The notes: generated by a model not told the origin, from the letters alone. Numbered from the stretch's first letter, positions 7,163 to 15,868 are shown. The stretch is 64,000 nt of DNA from Pararhodobacter sp. SW119 (GCF_017811755.1 NZ_JADDJF010000008.1:62001-126000); one strand, 5' to 3'. Translations and numbers: made by a program.

Positions 7163-8803
7163 ATGTCGGCTTTCCTGCAGCGAACGGTCCTGATTGGCGG
7201 TGTCATCGCGGCGCTGTCTTTTGCGGTGGTGACGGTGATCGACCGCTCGCCCGCACCAGACGTGGCACCGGACGTTGCCTCCGCCCCGCCCGCAGTCGCG
7301 GTCGAGGACGCACCGGTCGACGCCGAACCCGCACCCGCCCCGGATGCCGCGGCCGAGGCCGAAGCCCCGACGCCGCCCGCCTTCGACGTCGTGCGCGTGG
7401 CCGCTGACGGCAGCGCGCTGGTCGCGGGCACCGCCGCGCCCGGCGCCTCGGTGGTGCTGCGCGTCGACGGCGAGGCGGTGGCCGAGACGCTGGCCGATGC
7501 GGCCGGGCAGTTCGTGATCCTGTTCACCCTCGCGCCCTCGGACGATCCACAGGCGATGACGCTGGAAAGCCGCCGTGGCGAAGGGGCGGTGACGCGCGCC
7601 GGAGATACCGTGATCCTCGCCCCGCGCCTCACGCCGGCGTTGACGGCGCTGGCACCCGAAACGGCGTCCGAGGCGTTATCCGAGGCGGCGGACGCCGAGA
7701 CAACCGCACCCCCGGTCGAGATCGCCTTGCGCGACCCAGAGGAAGCGGTCGAAACCGCTGCCGCGGAGCCGGGGCGCGATGAAAGAGCGGACGAGCCAAC
7801 CCCGGACATCCCGCAGACCGAAGCCATGCCCGAAGCTGCGGTCGAAACCGCCCTGCGCGATGTCGCCCCGGCCCCGGTGCCCCTGCCCGCGGCGGCACCG
7901 GGCGAACCGGCCCCGACGGGCGAGGATCTGCCCGACGCCGACGCGACCGCCTTGGCGGCGCCGGCGCCCCCACCGCCCCTGCAACGCCCGGCCGCGGCCG
8001 GGCGCGACGGCGCGGCGCCGGACCTGCTGGCGCCGGCCAACGGACCCGCCGCCCCGTCGCCGGGGCGCGCGCCGACGCCAGGCACCGAGACCGCCCCCCT
8101 GCCCGATCTTGCCCTGCCCGACCTTGCCCGCAACGCGACCGCCACCAATTCCGCCGCCGGCGCGCAGGCGGACAGCCCGACGGCACCGGTCGGCGCGCTT
8201 GCGCCGCCGCCCGCGGCGGCGGCTCCGGCTGCCACCCCGGCACTGCCCCCGGCCTTCGTGCTGCGCACGAGCGGCGCGGTGGATCTGGGCGAACCGCCGC
8301 CGCAGACCTCGGACGCGGTGGTGATCGAGACGATCAGCTACGGCGAGGATGGCGCGGTCCGCATCGCCGGGCGCGCCGGTCGGGGCGATCCAGAGGCGCG
8401 GGTGCAGCTTTACCTCGACAACCGGCCCCTGGCGCTGGCGCAGGCCGACCGCGGCGCATGGTCCGTCGCCGTGCCGGAACTGGCGCCCGGCCTCTATACC
8501 CTGCGCGCCGACCAGCTGGCCGCGGACGGGCGCGTTTCCACGCGGTTCGAAACCCCGTTCCAGCGCGCCGCGCCGGAAACCCTGGCCCCCGCCCCTGCCC
8601 GCCCGGATGGCGACGACCCGGACGCCACCGACGCGCCCGAGGTGCGGCTGATCACCGTGCAGCCCGGCAACTCGCTCTGGCGGATATCGCGCGCGCAATA
8701 TGGCGAGGGCGTGCGTTACGTTCAGATCTACCGCGCGAATGTCGATCAGATCCGCGATCCCGACCTGATCTATCCCGGTCAGGTCTTCGTCGTTCCGGAC
8801 TGA
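7163..8803 (+). CDS. LysM peptidoglycan-binding domain protein, Pro/Ala-rich
   Basis: About 546 residues. The N-terminus has one membrane anchor (about 8-26, LIGGVIAALSFAVVTVI). A very long Pro/Ala/Glu-rich region follows, containing bacterial Ig-like repeats (GSALVAGTAAPGASVVLRVDG and a second related block near residue 395). A single LysM domain ends the protein (about 495-546, VQPGNSLWRISRAQYGEG...YPGQVFVVPD). LysM domains bind peptidoglycan, so this is most likely an inner-membrane-anchored periplasmic protein touching the wall. The start ATG at 7163 was preferred because the upstream extension lacks the anchor logic. An Atm1-type exporter gene follows 34 bp downstream on the same strand. 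Confidence 0.85.
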   Translation: MSAFLQRTVLIGGVIAALSFAVVTVIDRSPAPDVAPDVASAPPAVAVEDAPVDAEPAPAPDAAAEAEAPTPPAFDVVRVAADGSALVAGTAAPGASVVLRVDGEAVAETLADAAGQFVILFTLAPSDDPQAMTLESRRGEGAVTRAGDTVILAPRLTPALTALAPETASEALSEAADAETTAPPVEIALRDPEEAVETAAAEPGRDERADEPTPDIPQTEAMPEAAVETALRDVAPAPVPLPAAAPGEPAPTGEDLPDADATALAAPAPPPPLQRPAAAGRDGAAPDLLAPANGPAAPSPGRAPTPGTETAPLPDLALPDLARNATATNSAAGAQADSPTAPVGALAPPPAAAAPAATPALPPAFVLRTSGAVDLGEPPPQTSDAVVIETISYGEDGAVRIAGRAGRGDPEARVQLYLDNRPLALAQADRGAWSVAVPELAPGLYTLRADQLAADGRVSTRFETPFQRAAPETLAPAPARPDGDDPDATDAPEVRLITVQPGNSLWRISRAQYGEGVRYVQIYRANVDQIRDPDLIYPGQVFVVPD

Positions 8804-8837
8804 ACCGCCCCTTTCCTTCGCACCCGCAAGGAACTAG

Positions 8838-10709
8838 GTGACAGCGGCACAGACCACGGACACGCCAGCCATGACCCTCGCCAGCGATGCGCCCGACGCC
8901 GCCCCGCCCGACCGTCCCGCGCAGGAGGCCTCGGGCTGGGCGACGATCCGCAAGGTCGGCCCCTACCTCTGGCCCGAGGGCGAGACGGGCGTCAAGGTCC
9001 GCGTCGTCACCGCACTTCTGCTCCTGCTGGTGGCCAAGCTCGTCGCGGTCGGCACGCCGCTGATCTACCGCGCCGCGGTCGATGCGCTTGCCCCCGCGGA
9101 TGCCGGCACCGGCTGGCTGGTCGGCGTGGGCGCGGTGGGGCTGACGGTCGCCTACGGCATGGCGCGGCTTCTGAACGTGGGGTTCCAGCAACTGCGCGAC
9201 GCGGTCTTCGCCGTCGTCGGGCAGCGTGCGCTGCGCAAGCTGGCGCTGGAGACCTTCACGCATATTCATCGCCTCAGCCTGAGCTATCACCTGACGCGCA
9301 AGACCGGCGGGCTGAGCCGGATCATCGAGCGCGGGGTCAAGGGCGTCGATTTCCTGTTGCGCTTCCTGATCTTCTCGATCGGGCCGCTGGTGCTGGAACT
9401 CGCGCTGATCGCGATCATCTTCGTCGTGCTCTTCGACGCGCGCTATCTGGCGGCGATCGTCGTGACCATCGCGCTCTATATCTGGTTCACGTTCAAGGTG
9501 ACCGAATGGCGGGTGAAGATCCGCCGGCAGATGAACGACCAGGACACCGATGCCAACCAGAAGGCGATCGACAGCCTGCTGAACTTCGAAACCGTCAAGT
9601 ATTTCAACGCTGAAGACCGCGAAGCGCAGCGCTATGACGGCGCGATGGAGGGCTACGAGCGCGCCGCGCTGAAGACCGCCTATTCGCTGGCCTACCTGAA
9701 TTTCGGACAGTCCGCGATCATCACCGCCGGGCTGGTCGTGGTGATGGTGTTCGCGGCCATCGGGGTGGAACAGGGCGCGCTGACGGTGGGCGATTTCGTC
9801 ATGGTCAACGCCTACATGATCCAGATCACCATGCCGCTGAACTTCCTCGGCACGGTCTATCGGGAAATCCGACAGTCGCTGGTCGACATGGGCGAGATGT
9901 TCGGCCTGCTGGGCCAGCCACCCGATGTCGTGGAAGCACCGAACGCCAAGCCCTTGAAACTGAAGGGGGGCGCCGTGCGGCTGGAGAACCTGCGCTTCGC
10001 CTACGACCCCGAGCGCGTGATCCTGAAGGGGATCACTCTGGACGTGCCGGCGGGCGCCAAGGTGGCGCTGGTGGGGGCGTCGGGGTCGGGGAAGTCGACG
10101 ATCGGGCGGTTGTTGTTCCGGTTCTACGATGCAACGGGCGGGCGGCTGCTGATCGACGGGCAGGATGTGCGGGATGTGACGCTGGACAGTTTGCACCGGG
10201 CGATCGGGGTGGTGCCGCAGGACACGGTGCTGTTCAACGACACGATCTACTACAACATCGCCTACGGCAAGAATGACGCGACGCGCGCCGAGGTCGAGGC
10301 GGCGGCGCGCGCGGCGCGCATCCACGACTTCATCCAGACCCTGCCCGAGGGCTACAAAACCCAGGTTGGCGAGCGTGGCCTGAAGCTGTCGGGGGGCGAA
10401 AAGCAGCGCGTCGGAATCGCCCGCACCCTGTTGAAAAACCCCGCGATTCTGCTGCTGGACGAGGCCACCTCGGCGCTGGATACGCAGACCGAGGGGAACA
10501 TCCAGGAAAGCCTGAACGCGATGGGCAAGGGGCGCACGGTGATCACCATCGCGCACCGGCTGTCGACCGTGGTCGATGCCGACCGGATCGTGGTGCTGGA
10601 GGCCGGCGAGGTGGTCGAGGAAGGCACGCACGAGGCGCTTCTGACGCAGGGCGGGCGCTATGCGGCGATGTGGATGCGGCAGGCGCGGGAGCGGTCGGAC
10701 CAGGCCTGA
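8838..10709 (+). CDS. Atm1/HMT1-type ABC exporter (fused membrane and ATPase domains)
   Basis: A 623-residue half-transporter: an N-terminal membrane domain with about six helices (roughly residues 50-330) and a C-terminal ATPase. Walker A GASGSGKST is near residue 413, the signature LSGGEKQRVGIA near 516, Walker B with LLLDEATSALD near 537, and the H-loop in TIAHRLSTV. The sequence pattern (TRKTGGLSRIIERG, SLLNFETVKYFNAEDRE) matches the Atm1/ABCB7/HMT1 group. Members export glutathione-linked species for Fe-S protein maturation or heavy-metal tolerance; which applies here is not decidable. The start is GTG at 8838, with an in-frame ATG 11 codons later as an alternative. Confidence 0.9.
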   Translation: MTAAQTTDTPAMTLASDAPDAAPPDRPAQEASGWATIRKVGPYLWPEGETGVKVRVVTALLLLLVAKLVAVGTPLIYRAAVDALAPADAGTGWLVGVGAVGLTVAYGMARLLNVGFQQLRDAVFAVVGQRALRKLALETFTHIHRLSLSYHLTRKTGGLSRIIERGVKGVDFLLRFLIFSIGPLVLELALIAIIFVVLFDARYLAAIVVTIALYIWFTFKVTEWRVKIRRQMNDQDTDANQKAIDSLLNFETVKYFNAEDREAQRYDGAMEGYERAALKTAYSLAYLNFGQSAIITAGLVVVMVFAAIGVEQGALTVGDFVMVNAYMIQITMPLNFLGTVYREIRQSLVDMGEMFGLLGQPPDVVEAPNAKPLKLKGGAVRLENLRFAYDPERVILKGITLDVPAGAKVALVGASGSGKSTIGRLLFRFYDATGGRLLIDGQDVRDVTLDSLHRAIGVVPQDTVLFNDTIYYNIAYGKNDATRAEVEAAARAARIHDFIQTLPEGYKTQVGERGLKLSGGEKQRVGIARTLLKNPAILLLDEATSALDTQTEGNIQESLNAMGKGRTVITIAHRLSTVVDADRIVVLEAGEVVEEGTHEALLTQGGRYAAMWMRQARERSDQA

Positions 10710-10725
10710 ACGCCCCCTGCAACCC

Positions 10726-10791
10726 GTCTGGCAGGGTGCTGGCGGGCGTATGGCAAGCGGCTGGCAAGCGTATGGCAAACGTATGGCAGTT
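10726..10791 (+). repeat. Array of six 11-bp units containing TGGCA/TGGCG (array 1)
   Basis: Just after the Atm1-type gene, six contiguous 11-bp units run head to tail: GTCTGGCAGGG, TGCTGGCGGGC, GTATGGCAAGC, GGCTGGCAAGC, GTATGGCAAAC and GTATGGCAGTT. All carry TGGCR at the same offset. The region lies between two convergent genes, so it is not an ordinary promoter. A second array with near-identical units occurs on the other strand at 59535-59578. The 11-bp spacing would put every unit on about the same face of the helix. Function unknown. Confidence 0.85.
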
Positions 10792-10918
10792 CCGAACGCC
10801 CCGACAACGCCTTGTTGACGGAATCGGCGCCGGTTCAGCCCGCGCGGGAGGCCACCCGGCGTTCGATATCGGCGATGACCGCGGCGCGAACAGGACCGGC
10901 GCTGCGCGGCGGCGCGCC

Positions 10919-12103
10919 TCAGGTTTTCAGGAAGATCTCGCCGGGCAGGGAGCAGAACTTCTCGACCCCGGTGTCGGTGATCAGGATGCTCTCGGTGATC
11001 TCCAGCCCGCCGTCGTCCAGCCAGAGCGCGGGCATGAAGTGCAGGCACATGCCGGGTTCCAGCACCGTCTCGTCCCCGCGGCGCAGCGACATGGTGCGTT
11101 CGCCCCAGTCCGGCGGATAGCTTAGCCCGATGGAATAGCCGCAGCGATTTTCCTTGTAGAAACCATGCCGTTCCAGCGTGGTGTTGAAGGCGTTTGCGAT
11201 GTCATCACAGGTATTGCCGGGGCGCGCCTGCGCCAGCCCGGCCTCGGTCGCCTCCTGCACGGCGGCTTCGGCCTGGCGGTACTTGGTGGGCGGTTCGGTG
11301 AAATAGAGCGTGCGCGACAGGGGCACATGGTAGCGGCGGTAAACGCCCGCGATTTCAAAGAAGTGCGACTCGTCCTTCTGCATCGGCCGGTCGTCCCAGG
11401 TCAGATGCGGCGCGGTCGCGTCCAGCCCCGACGGGGCCATCGGCACGATGGCGGCGTAATCGCCCCAATGCCCGTCCGCGCCCAGCACGGCGGCGCGCAG
11501 GATCTCGGCCACCAACTGGTGCTTGGGCAGGCCGGGTTCGGCCACTTCCAGGATCTTGTGGTGCATCGCCTCGACGATGCGGGCGGCGCGGCGCATGCGT
11601 TCGATTTCGGTCCGCGATTTTACCGTGCGCTGCCAGTTGACCAGGGCGGTGGCGTCGATGATCGTGGCCTTCGGCAGATGCTCGACCAGCACGGCATGGG
11701 CCTTGGCGGAGTAATAGTAATTCTCAAGCTCGACGCCGATCACCCCGGAATCCCATTCCTTTTCGGCCAGCAGGTTGGCCAGGGTCTCCATCGGGTGCTT
11801 GTCGTCGTTCTGGACGTAGCTGTCGTCGTAGGAACGGATCGCGTCATCGGGCGCGCCGATGATCGTGCGCCGGGCGCCGGCCGCGTCGATGCCGCGCCCC
11901 CACCAGATCGGCGCGCCCTCGGACCCGACGACGACGGCCTGGTGGACGTAGAAGGACCAGCCGTCATAGCCGGTGGCCCAGGCCATGTTCGACGGGTCGG
12001 TGATGATCATCGTGTCGACGCCCGCCGCCTCCATCCCGTGACGGATGCGGGCAAGGCGCGCGGCATAGTCCTGCGGGGTGAAATCCGTGGTCTTCAGGTC
12101 CAT
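10919..12103 (-). CDS. doeA: Creatinase/M24-fold hydrolase, probable ectoine hydrolase (DoeA/EutD-like)
   Basis: A 394-residue protein with the creatinase N-terminal domain (about 1-160) followed by the pita-bread M24 domain. The N-terminal segment NMAWATGYDGWSFYVHQ and the GGLEITESI motif near the C-terminus match what I know of ectoine hydrolases, which open the ectoine ring to N-acetyl-diaminobutyrate. The two Asp metal ligands of true M24 aminopeptidases are not evident, as in creatinase. The ATG at 12103 was chosen for its strong ribosome binding site (GGAGAAGG, 3 bp spacing); the longer form would start with TTG. No other ectoine catabolic genes (doeB, eutE, asnC-type regulator) are nearby, so the substrate stays uncertain. 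Confidence 0.65.
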   Translation of the reverse strand: MDLKTTDFTPQDYAARLARIRHGMEAAGVDTMIITDPSNMAWATGYDGWSFYVHQAVVVGSEGAPIWWGRGIDAAGARRTIIGAPDDAIRSYDDSYVQNDDKHPMETLANLLAEKEWDSGVIGVELENYYYSAKAHAVLVEHLPKATIIDATALVNWQRTVKSRTEIERMRRAARIVEAMHHKILEVAEPGLPKHQLVAEILRAAVLGADGHWGDYAAIVPMAPSGLDATAPHLTWDDRPMQKDESHFFEIAGVYRRYHVPLSRTLYFTEPPTKYRQAEAAVQEATEAGLAQARPGNTCDDIANAFNTTLERHGFYKENRCGYSIGLSYPPDWGERTMSLRRGDETVLEPGMCLHFMPALWLDDGGLEITESILITDTGVEKFCSLPGEIFLKT

Positions 12104-12123
12104 TGCCTTCTCCAAGCAGAGCG

Positions 12124-12561
12124 TCAGTTTTCCAACCAGATCGTGACCGGGCCATCGTTGACCAACGCCACCTGCATTTCGGCGCCGAAGACGCCGCGTT
12201 CGACCGTTACGCCCTGCCCGGCCAGACTATCGGCGAAACGGGTGTAAAGCGCCTGTCCCTTTTCGGGATCTGCGGCGCCGGAAAAGCCGGGGCGGTTCCC
12301 GCGTGAGGTGTCGGCGGCCAGCGTGAACTGGCTGACAACCAGCGCGGCGTTGCCGGCCTGCGGCAGCGCCAGGTTCATCTTGCCGGCGTCGTCGCGGAAG
12401 ATGCGCAGCTTCGCGATCTTCTCGGTCAGCGCCGCGGCGCGGGCGGCATCGTCGCCGGGCATCGCGCAGACGAGGATCATCAGGCCGGGGCCGATCCGGC
12501 CCACCACCTGCCCCTCGACCGTCACCGACGCCTCGGTCACGCGTTGCAGGAGCGCGCGCAT
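12124..12561 (-). CDS. dtd: D-aminoacyl-tRNA deacylase
   Basis: Dtd hydrolyses D-amino acids and glycine mischarged on tRNA. The 145-residue protein has the two signature motifs: SQFTLA (77-82) and NDGPVT (135-140), which supplies the Gly-cisPro active-site element. The N-terminus [15 protein letters not shown] is typical. Length is normal. It overlaps the next gene upstream (the zinc-ribbon protein) by 1 bp and lies 20 bp before the hydrolase gene, so it may share their transcript. Confidence 0.95.
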   Translation of the reverse strand: MRALLQRVTEASVTVEGQVVGRIGPGLMILVCAMPGDDAARAAALTEKIAKLRIFRDDAGKMNLALPQAGNAALVVSQFTLAADTSRGNRPGFSGAADPEKGQALYTRFADSLAGQGVTVERGVFGAEMQVALVNDGPVTIWLEN

Positions 12562-13652
12562 CAGAACGCCTCGCCCAGGATGACGAAGAGCGCCGCCGCG
12601 ACCAGCGCCGCCGCGATGGCGCCCGCGATCTTCCAGACCGACCAGGGACGTTCGCCCTGAACATTGCCGGTCTGGGCGTTGACGACGAAGCGGAAACTGC
12701 GCCCGCGGTAGCGGTAGGCGGCCATCCAGATCGGCAGCAGCAGGTGCTTGAAGCGCTCGTCGGCATGCTGCGCATCAAGGCTGCTGATGCGCTGCTCATC
12801 CCCGCCGATGTCGCGGCGCACGTCCTGGCGCAGGACCTCCTCCATGCGCTCGAGCGCGATGCGGTGGCTGTCGGCCAGATCGACGGTATAGCCCTCGGCC
12901 CGGAAGCCCGAGAGGTATTGCGGGTCGTAGGGCGAGAGGTCCGCCAGCATCCAGGGTTCCAGCCCGCGCGTGAACTTGCGCGGCAGCGACTGCGCGGCCA
13001 TCACCAGCACGTCGCGGAACTGCCGCTGGACGCTGCCCGAAACCCGGCGCCAGCGGATCTGGCGCACGCGCTCGGTCTTCTTGCCGACGCGGCGGGTCTC
13101 GTAATAGGCGTCGCCCCGCTCGCCGGTGTAGCGGGCGCGCGAGCGGGCGTCGAAGGCCCAGTAGGGGACGTAAAGCCCGTCCATCTTGCGGTCGGGGCGG
13201 GCGTATTTCTTCAGCTCGGTCGGCGCGAACCAGAGGCCGCGCAGCCAGCGGTTCATGGCGCCGTGGGCCTCCTCCTCGGTCAGGCGGAAGGGCAGGACGG
13301 CGGCGGGCTTTATGTGGCGGTGGGTGCCGGTGTCGGCGACCACGGGCGAGGCGCAGAACGGGCATTGCGCCGAATGCTGCGCCGGGTCGAACTGCACCTG
13401 CGCGCCGCAATTGCCGCAGTTGAGGACGCGGGTCTCCTCCATCGCGGCGTCGGGCAGGCGATCGGCGAGCGCGGTCTGCAGCGCGTGGGTTTCCAGCGCC
13501 GCGTTCCGGTCGGCGTCGGTGAAGGGGATGGGCTGTTCGTGGCCGCAGTATTCGCAGGTCAGGCGGCGCTGGCCCGGCGCATAGCGCAACTGCGCGCCGC
13601 ATTGCGCGCAGGGAAAGCGGTGCGTTTCTGCCGGGGCGCCGGTCGCGGACAC
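12561..13652 (-). CDS. Double zinc-ribbon protein with C-terminal membrane anchor
   Basis: About 363 residues starting with GTG. Two TFIIB-like zinc ribbons are plain: Cys15/Cys18/Cys33/Cys36 and Cys79/Cys82/Cys97/Cys100. A long domain rich in Trp and Arg follows (about 110-335, with YVPYWAFDA and [13 protein letters not shown]). A single membrane helix ends the protein (about 341-360). Proteins of this type are often annotated as 'primosomal protein N' (replication factor Y)-like' without biochemical support. The gene sits 7 bp downstream of the SPFH-domain gene, and this pairing is common in bacteria. The partners probably act together at the membrane; role unknown. Confidence 0.7.
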   Translation of the reverse strand: MSATGAPAETHRFPCAQCGAQLRYAPGQRRLTCEYCGHEQPIPFTDADRNAALETHALQTALADRLPDAAMEETRVLNCGNCGAQVQFDPAQHSAQCPFCASPVVADTGTHRHIKPAAVLPFRLTEEEAHGAMNRWLRGLWFAPTELKKYARPDRKMDGLYVPYWAFDARSRARYTGERGDAYYETRRVGKKTERVRQIRWRRVSGSVQRQFRDVLVMAAQSLPRKFTRGLEPWMLADLSPYDPQYLSGFRAEGYTVDLADSHRIALERMEEVLRQDVRRDIGGDEQRISSLDAQHADERFKHLLLPIWMAAYRYRGRSFRFVVNAQTGNVQGERPWSVWKIAGAIAAALVAAALFVILGEAF

Positions 13653-13659
13653 CTGCGGC

Positions 13660-14778
13660 TTATCCCGCGGGCGGCGGCGGGGGCGGCGGCGCGGTGAAAA
13701 GCCGCGCCAGATCGGGGATGTCGCCGGCCTTCTTCCAGCCGTCCTGGCCCGCGGTCCAGACCATCGCGTCGCGCGTCACGGCGCCTTGCGCGATCATCTG
13801 CTGGATCTGCGCCGTGCCGTAGGGGCCTTTGGTCTGGCCGTTTTCGGCCAAGTGCCACTGCGCTTCGGCCGGCGGCGGCGGGGGCGGCGAAGCCTGGGGC
13901 GCGGCGGGGGGCTGCTGCTGGCCCATCCCGGCCATGCCCTGGGCCATCGCCTGGCCCATGCCCATCCCCATGCCCATGCCGATGCCGGTCCCCATGCCGC
14001 CTTCGCCCTGTTCGGCGGCCTTCTGCATGGCCTGCGCGGCGGAAAACTGGGTGTACTTGTTCAGATCCCCCGCAATCCCCATCGAGGTGCGCTGGTCGAG
14101 CACCTTCTCGACCTCCTCGGGCAGCGAGATGTTCTCGATGTAAAGCTCGGGCATCGACAGCCCGTAGTCGGTCAGCGTGGGTTCGATCGCCTTGGCAACG
14201 ATCTCCGACAGGTCCTTGGTATTGGCCGCCATGTCGAGCGCGGGGATGCCGCTTGCCGCCAGCACGCGGCTGACCTTCTGCACGACGATATTGCGGATCT
14301 GGCCGGCGATCTTGTCCTCGGTGAAATCGCCGTCGGTGCCCACGATCTCGGTCATGAAACGGGCGGGATCGGCGACGCGGACGGCGTAGGAGCCGAAGGC
14401 GCGCAGGCGCAGCGGGCCGAATTCCGGATCGCGCAGCATGATCGGGTTCTGCGTGCCCCATTTCAGGCCCGGAAAGCGGCGGGTGTTGACGAAGTAGATT
14501 TCCGACTTGAAGGGCGAGTTGAAGCCGTGGTCCCAGTGCTGCAGCGCCGTCATGATCGGCAGGTTGTTGGTTTCCAGCTGATAGAGGCCGGGGCCGAAGA
14601 CATCGGCCAGCTGCCCCTCGTGGATGAAGACCGCCGCCTGCCCCTCGCGCACGGTCAGCTTGGCGCCGTACATGATCGAATTGCCGTAACGCTCGAACCG
14701 CCAGACCAGACGGTCGCGGCTGTCATCGAGCCATTCGATGACATCGATGAACTGGCCCTTGAGGAAACTGAACACCAT
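13660..14778 (-). CDS. SPFH (band 7)-domain protein with C-terminal GYF_2 domain
   Basis: About 372 residues. The N-terminal two thirds form an SPFH/band 7-type domain (the 'virion core protein'-like group; for example FVNTRRFPGLKWGTQNPIML and the IRNIVVQKVSRVLAASG helix). It is followed by a low-complexity Gly/Met-rich linker near residues 255-280, then Pro-rich sequence, then a GYF_2-type domain (about 305-350, WHLAENGQTKGPYG...DGWKKAGDIPDLARLF). A Pro tail ends the protein. SPFH proteins oligomerise on membranes. The ATG at 14778 is preferred over an upstream GTG because GGGAG lies at a suitable distance. Paired with the zinc-ribbon membrane protein just downstream. Function unknown. Confidence 0.75.
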   Translation of the reverse strand: MVFSFLKGQFIDVIEWLDDSRDRLVWRFERYGNSIMYGAKLTVREGQAAVFIHEGQLADVFGPGLYQLETNNLPIMTALQHWDHGFNSPFKSEIYFVNTRRFPGLKWGTQNPIMLRDPEFGPLRLRAFGSYAVRVADPARFMTEIVGTDGDFTEDKIAGQIRNIVVQKVSRVLAASGIPALDMAANTKDLSEIVAKAIEPTLTDYGLSMPELYIENISLPEEVEKVLDQRTSMGIAGDLNKYTQFSAAQAMQKAAEQGEGGMGTGIGMGMGMGMGQAMAQGMAGMGQQQPPAAPQASPPPPPPAEAQWHLAENGQTKGPYGTAQIQQMIAQGAVTRDAMVWTAGQDGWKKAGDIPDLARLFTAPPPPPPPAG

Positions 14779-14886
14779 CGCAAACACTCCCGCGGCGAGA
14801 CGGGACCGTTCTAGCGGCGAATCGACGCCGCCTCAATGGCGACGTCGGGGGGCGGCGTCGCGGGGTCGGCGCACCGGTTTGCGTGG

Positions 14887-15669
14887 TCAGAGCGCGGTCC
14901 AGCCGCCGTCGACGCTGATCGTGGTGCCGGTGATCTGCGCGGCGGCGTCGGAACAGAGGAAAATCGCGGTGCCGCCGATCTGCTCGACCGTGGCGAATTC
15001 CTTGGACGGCTGGCGTTGCAGCATCACCTCGCGGATCACGGTTTCGCGGTCCATGTCGTGGGTCTTCATCTGGTCGGGGATCTGCGATTCCACCAGCGGC
15101 GTCAGCACGTAGCCGGGGCAGATGGCATTGGCGGTGATACCGCGGCCGGCGGCCTCCAGCGCGGTGACCTTGGTCAGCCCGACGACGCCGTGCTTGGCCG
15201 CGACATAGGCGGATTTGTAGGGCGAGGCGGTCAGTCCGTGGGCCGAAGCGACGTTGATCACCCGGCCCCAGCCCGCGTCATACATGCCCGGCAGCGCGGC
15301 GGCGGTGGTGTGGAAGGCCGACGACATGTTGATGGCGATGATCGCGTCCCATTTCCCGGCGGGGAACTCCTCGATCCGGGCGACGTGCTGGATGCCGGCG
15401 TTGTTGACCAGGATGTCGCAGCCGCCGGCCTTCTCGACCAGGGCGCGGCAGTCGTCGGCTTTCGACATGTCGGCGGCGATGTAGCGCACCGGGACGCCGT
15501 GGCGGTCGGACAGGTCCTTCGCCAGCGCGTGATCCTCGTCCCGGTCGGTGAACGAATTGAGCACGACCTCGATGCCCGCGGCCGCGAAGGCCTCGGCCAC
15601 GCCCAGCCCGATCCCCGAATTCGACCCCGTCACGATCGCGCGCTTGCCGCGCAGCTTGCCGTCGCTCAT
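14887..15669 (-). CDS. bdhA: D-3-hydroxybutyrate dehydrogenase
   Basis: BDH interconverts 3-hydroxybutyrate and acetoacetate with NAD, linking polyhydroxybutyrate breakdown to central metabolism. The 260-residue SDR protein has the cofactor motif TGSNSGIG (14-21), NNAG (89-92) and the catalytic set Ser142, Tyr155 and Lys159. It also has the family segments GIQHVARIEEFP and ASAHGLTASPYKSAYVAAKHG, which distinguish BDH from FabG. The ATG at 15669 has a strong ribosome binding site (AAGGGGAAAGCC). An intrinsic terminator preceded by a promoter-like sequence lies about 90 bp upstream, so this gene may be under attenuation or may simply follow a small RNA gene. Confidence 0.93.
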   Translation of the reverse strand: MSDGKLRGKRAIVTGSNSGIGLGVAEAFAAAGIEVVLNSFTDRDEDHALAKDLSDRHGVPVRYIAADMSKADDCRALVEKAGGCDILVNNAGIQHVARIEEFPAGKWDAIIAINMSSAFHTTAAALPGMYDAGWGRVINVASAHGLTASPYKSAYVAAKHGVVGLTKVTALEAAGRGITANAICPGYVLTPLVESQIPDQMKTHDMDRETVIREVMLQRQPSKEFATVEQIGGTAIFLCSDAAAQITGTTISVDGGWTAL

Positions 15670-15758
15670 GGCTTTCCCCTTGCTTGATGTCGCGGCGCAG
15701 CATAACCGGCGCGCCGGGGGATGCCAGAGGGGGCTGCCAGACCACCCGGAGGCGGGCC

Positions 15759-15786
15759 AAAAAAAACGCCCGCACAAGGCGGGCGT
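15759..15786 (-). terminator. Intrinsic terminator
   Basis: Perfect 8-bp stem ACGCCCGC/GCGGGCGT with a 5-nt loop (15766-15786), followed on the minus strand by eight T residues. It is a textbook rho-independent terminator reading in the minus direction, although no protein-coding gene ends here. Confidence 0.85.
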
Positions 15787-15833
15787 CAGTCGTTGAGGCA
15801 GGTTTCATACAGGCAAGAAACCTATCGAGCAGT
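15759..15833 (-). ncRNA. Candidate small RNA (or attenuated bdhA leader), about 75 nt
   Basis: No protein gene lies between 15670 and 15951, yet the minus strand carries a full transcription unit. A promoter-like pair TTGGAT-17 bp-TATAAA (15868-15840) is followed by a first stem-loop, AGGTTTC/GAAACCT with a 10-nt loop (15800-15823). A second GC-rich stem (15766-15786) runs into eight T residues. The predicted RNA is about 75 nt. The 90 bp to the bdhA start allow two readings: an independent small RNA, or a premature-termination product of a bdhA leader. The only reading frame within it is a short MKPAST... frame with no ribosome binding site. Confidence 0.55.
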
Positions 15834-15839
15834 GCCCTC

Positions 15840-15868
15840 TTTATATCCAATCCCCGTGAACGATCCAA
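15840..15868 (-). promoter_or_regulatory. Sigma-70-type promoter candidate for the small RNA/bdhA leader
   Basis: On the minus strand TTGGAT (15868-15863) and TATAAA (15845-15840) are separated by exactly 17 bp. The expected transcription start is near 15833. Match to the vegetative consensus is good for a GC-rich genome. Confidence 0.5.

Noticed and set aside
10726-10791. 11-bp array as a coding repeat
   Set aside because: Open frames across it are short and lack starts with ribosome binding sites; the second copy is in a different gene context and the frames differ outside the array.
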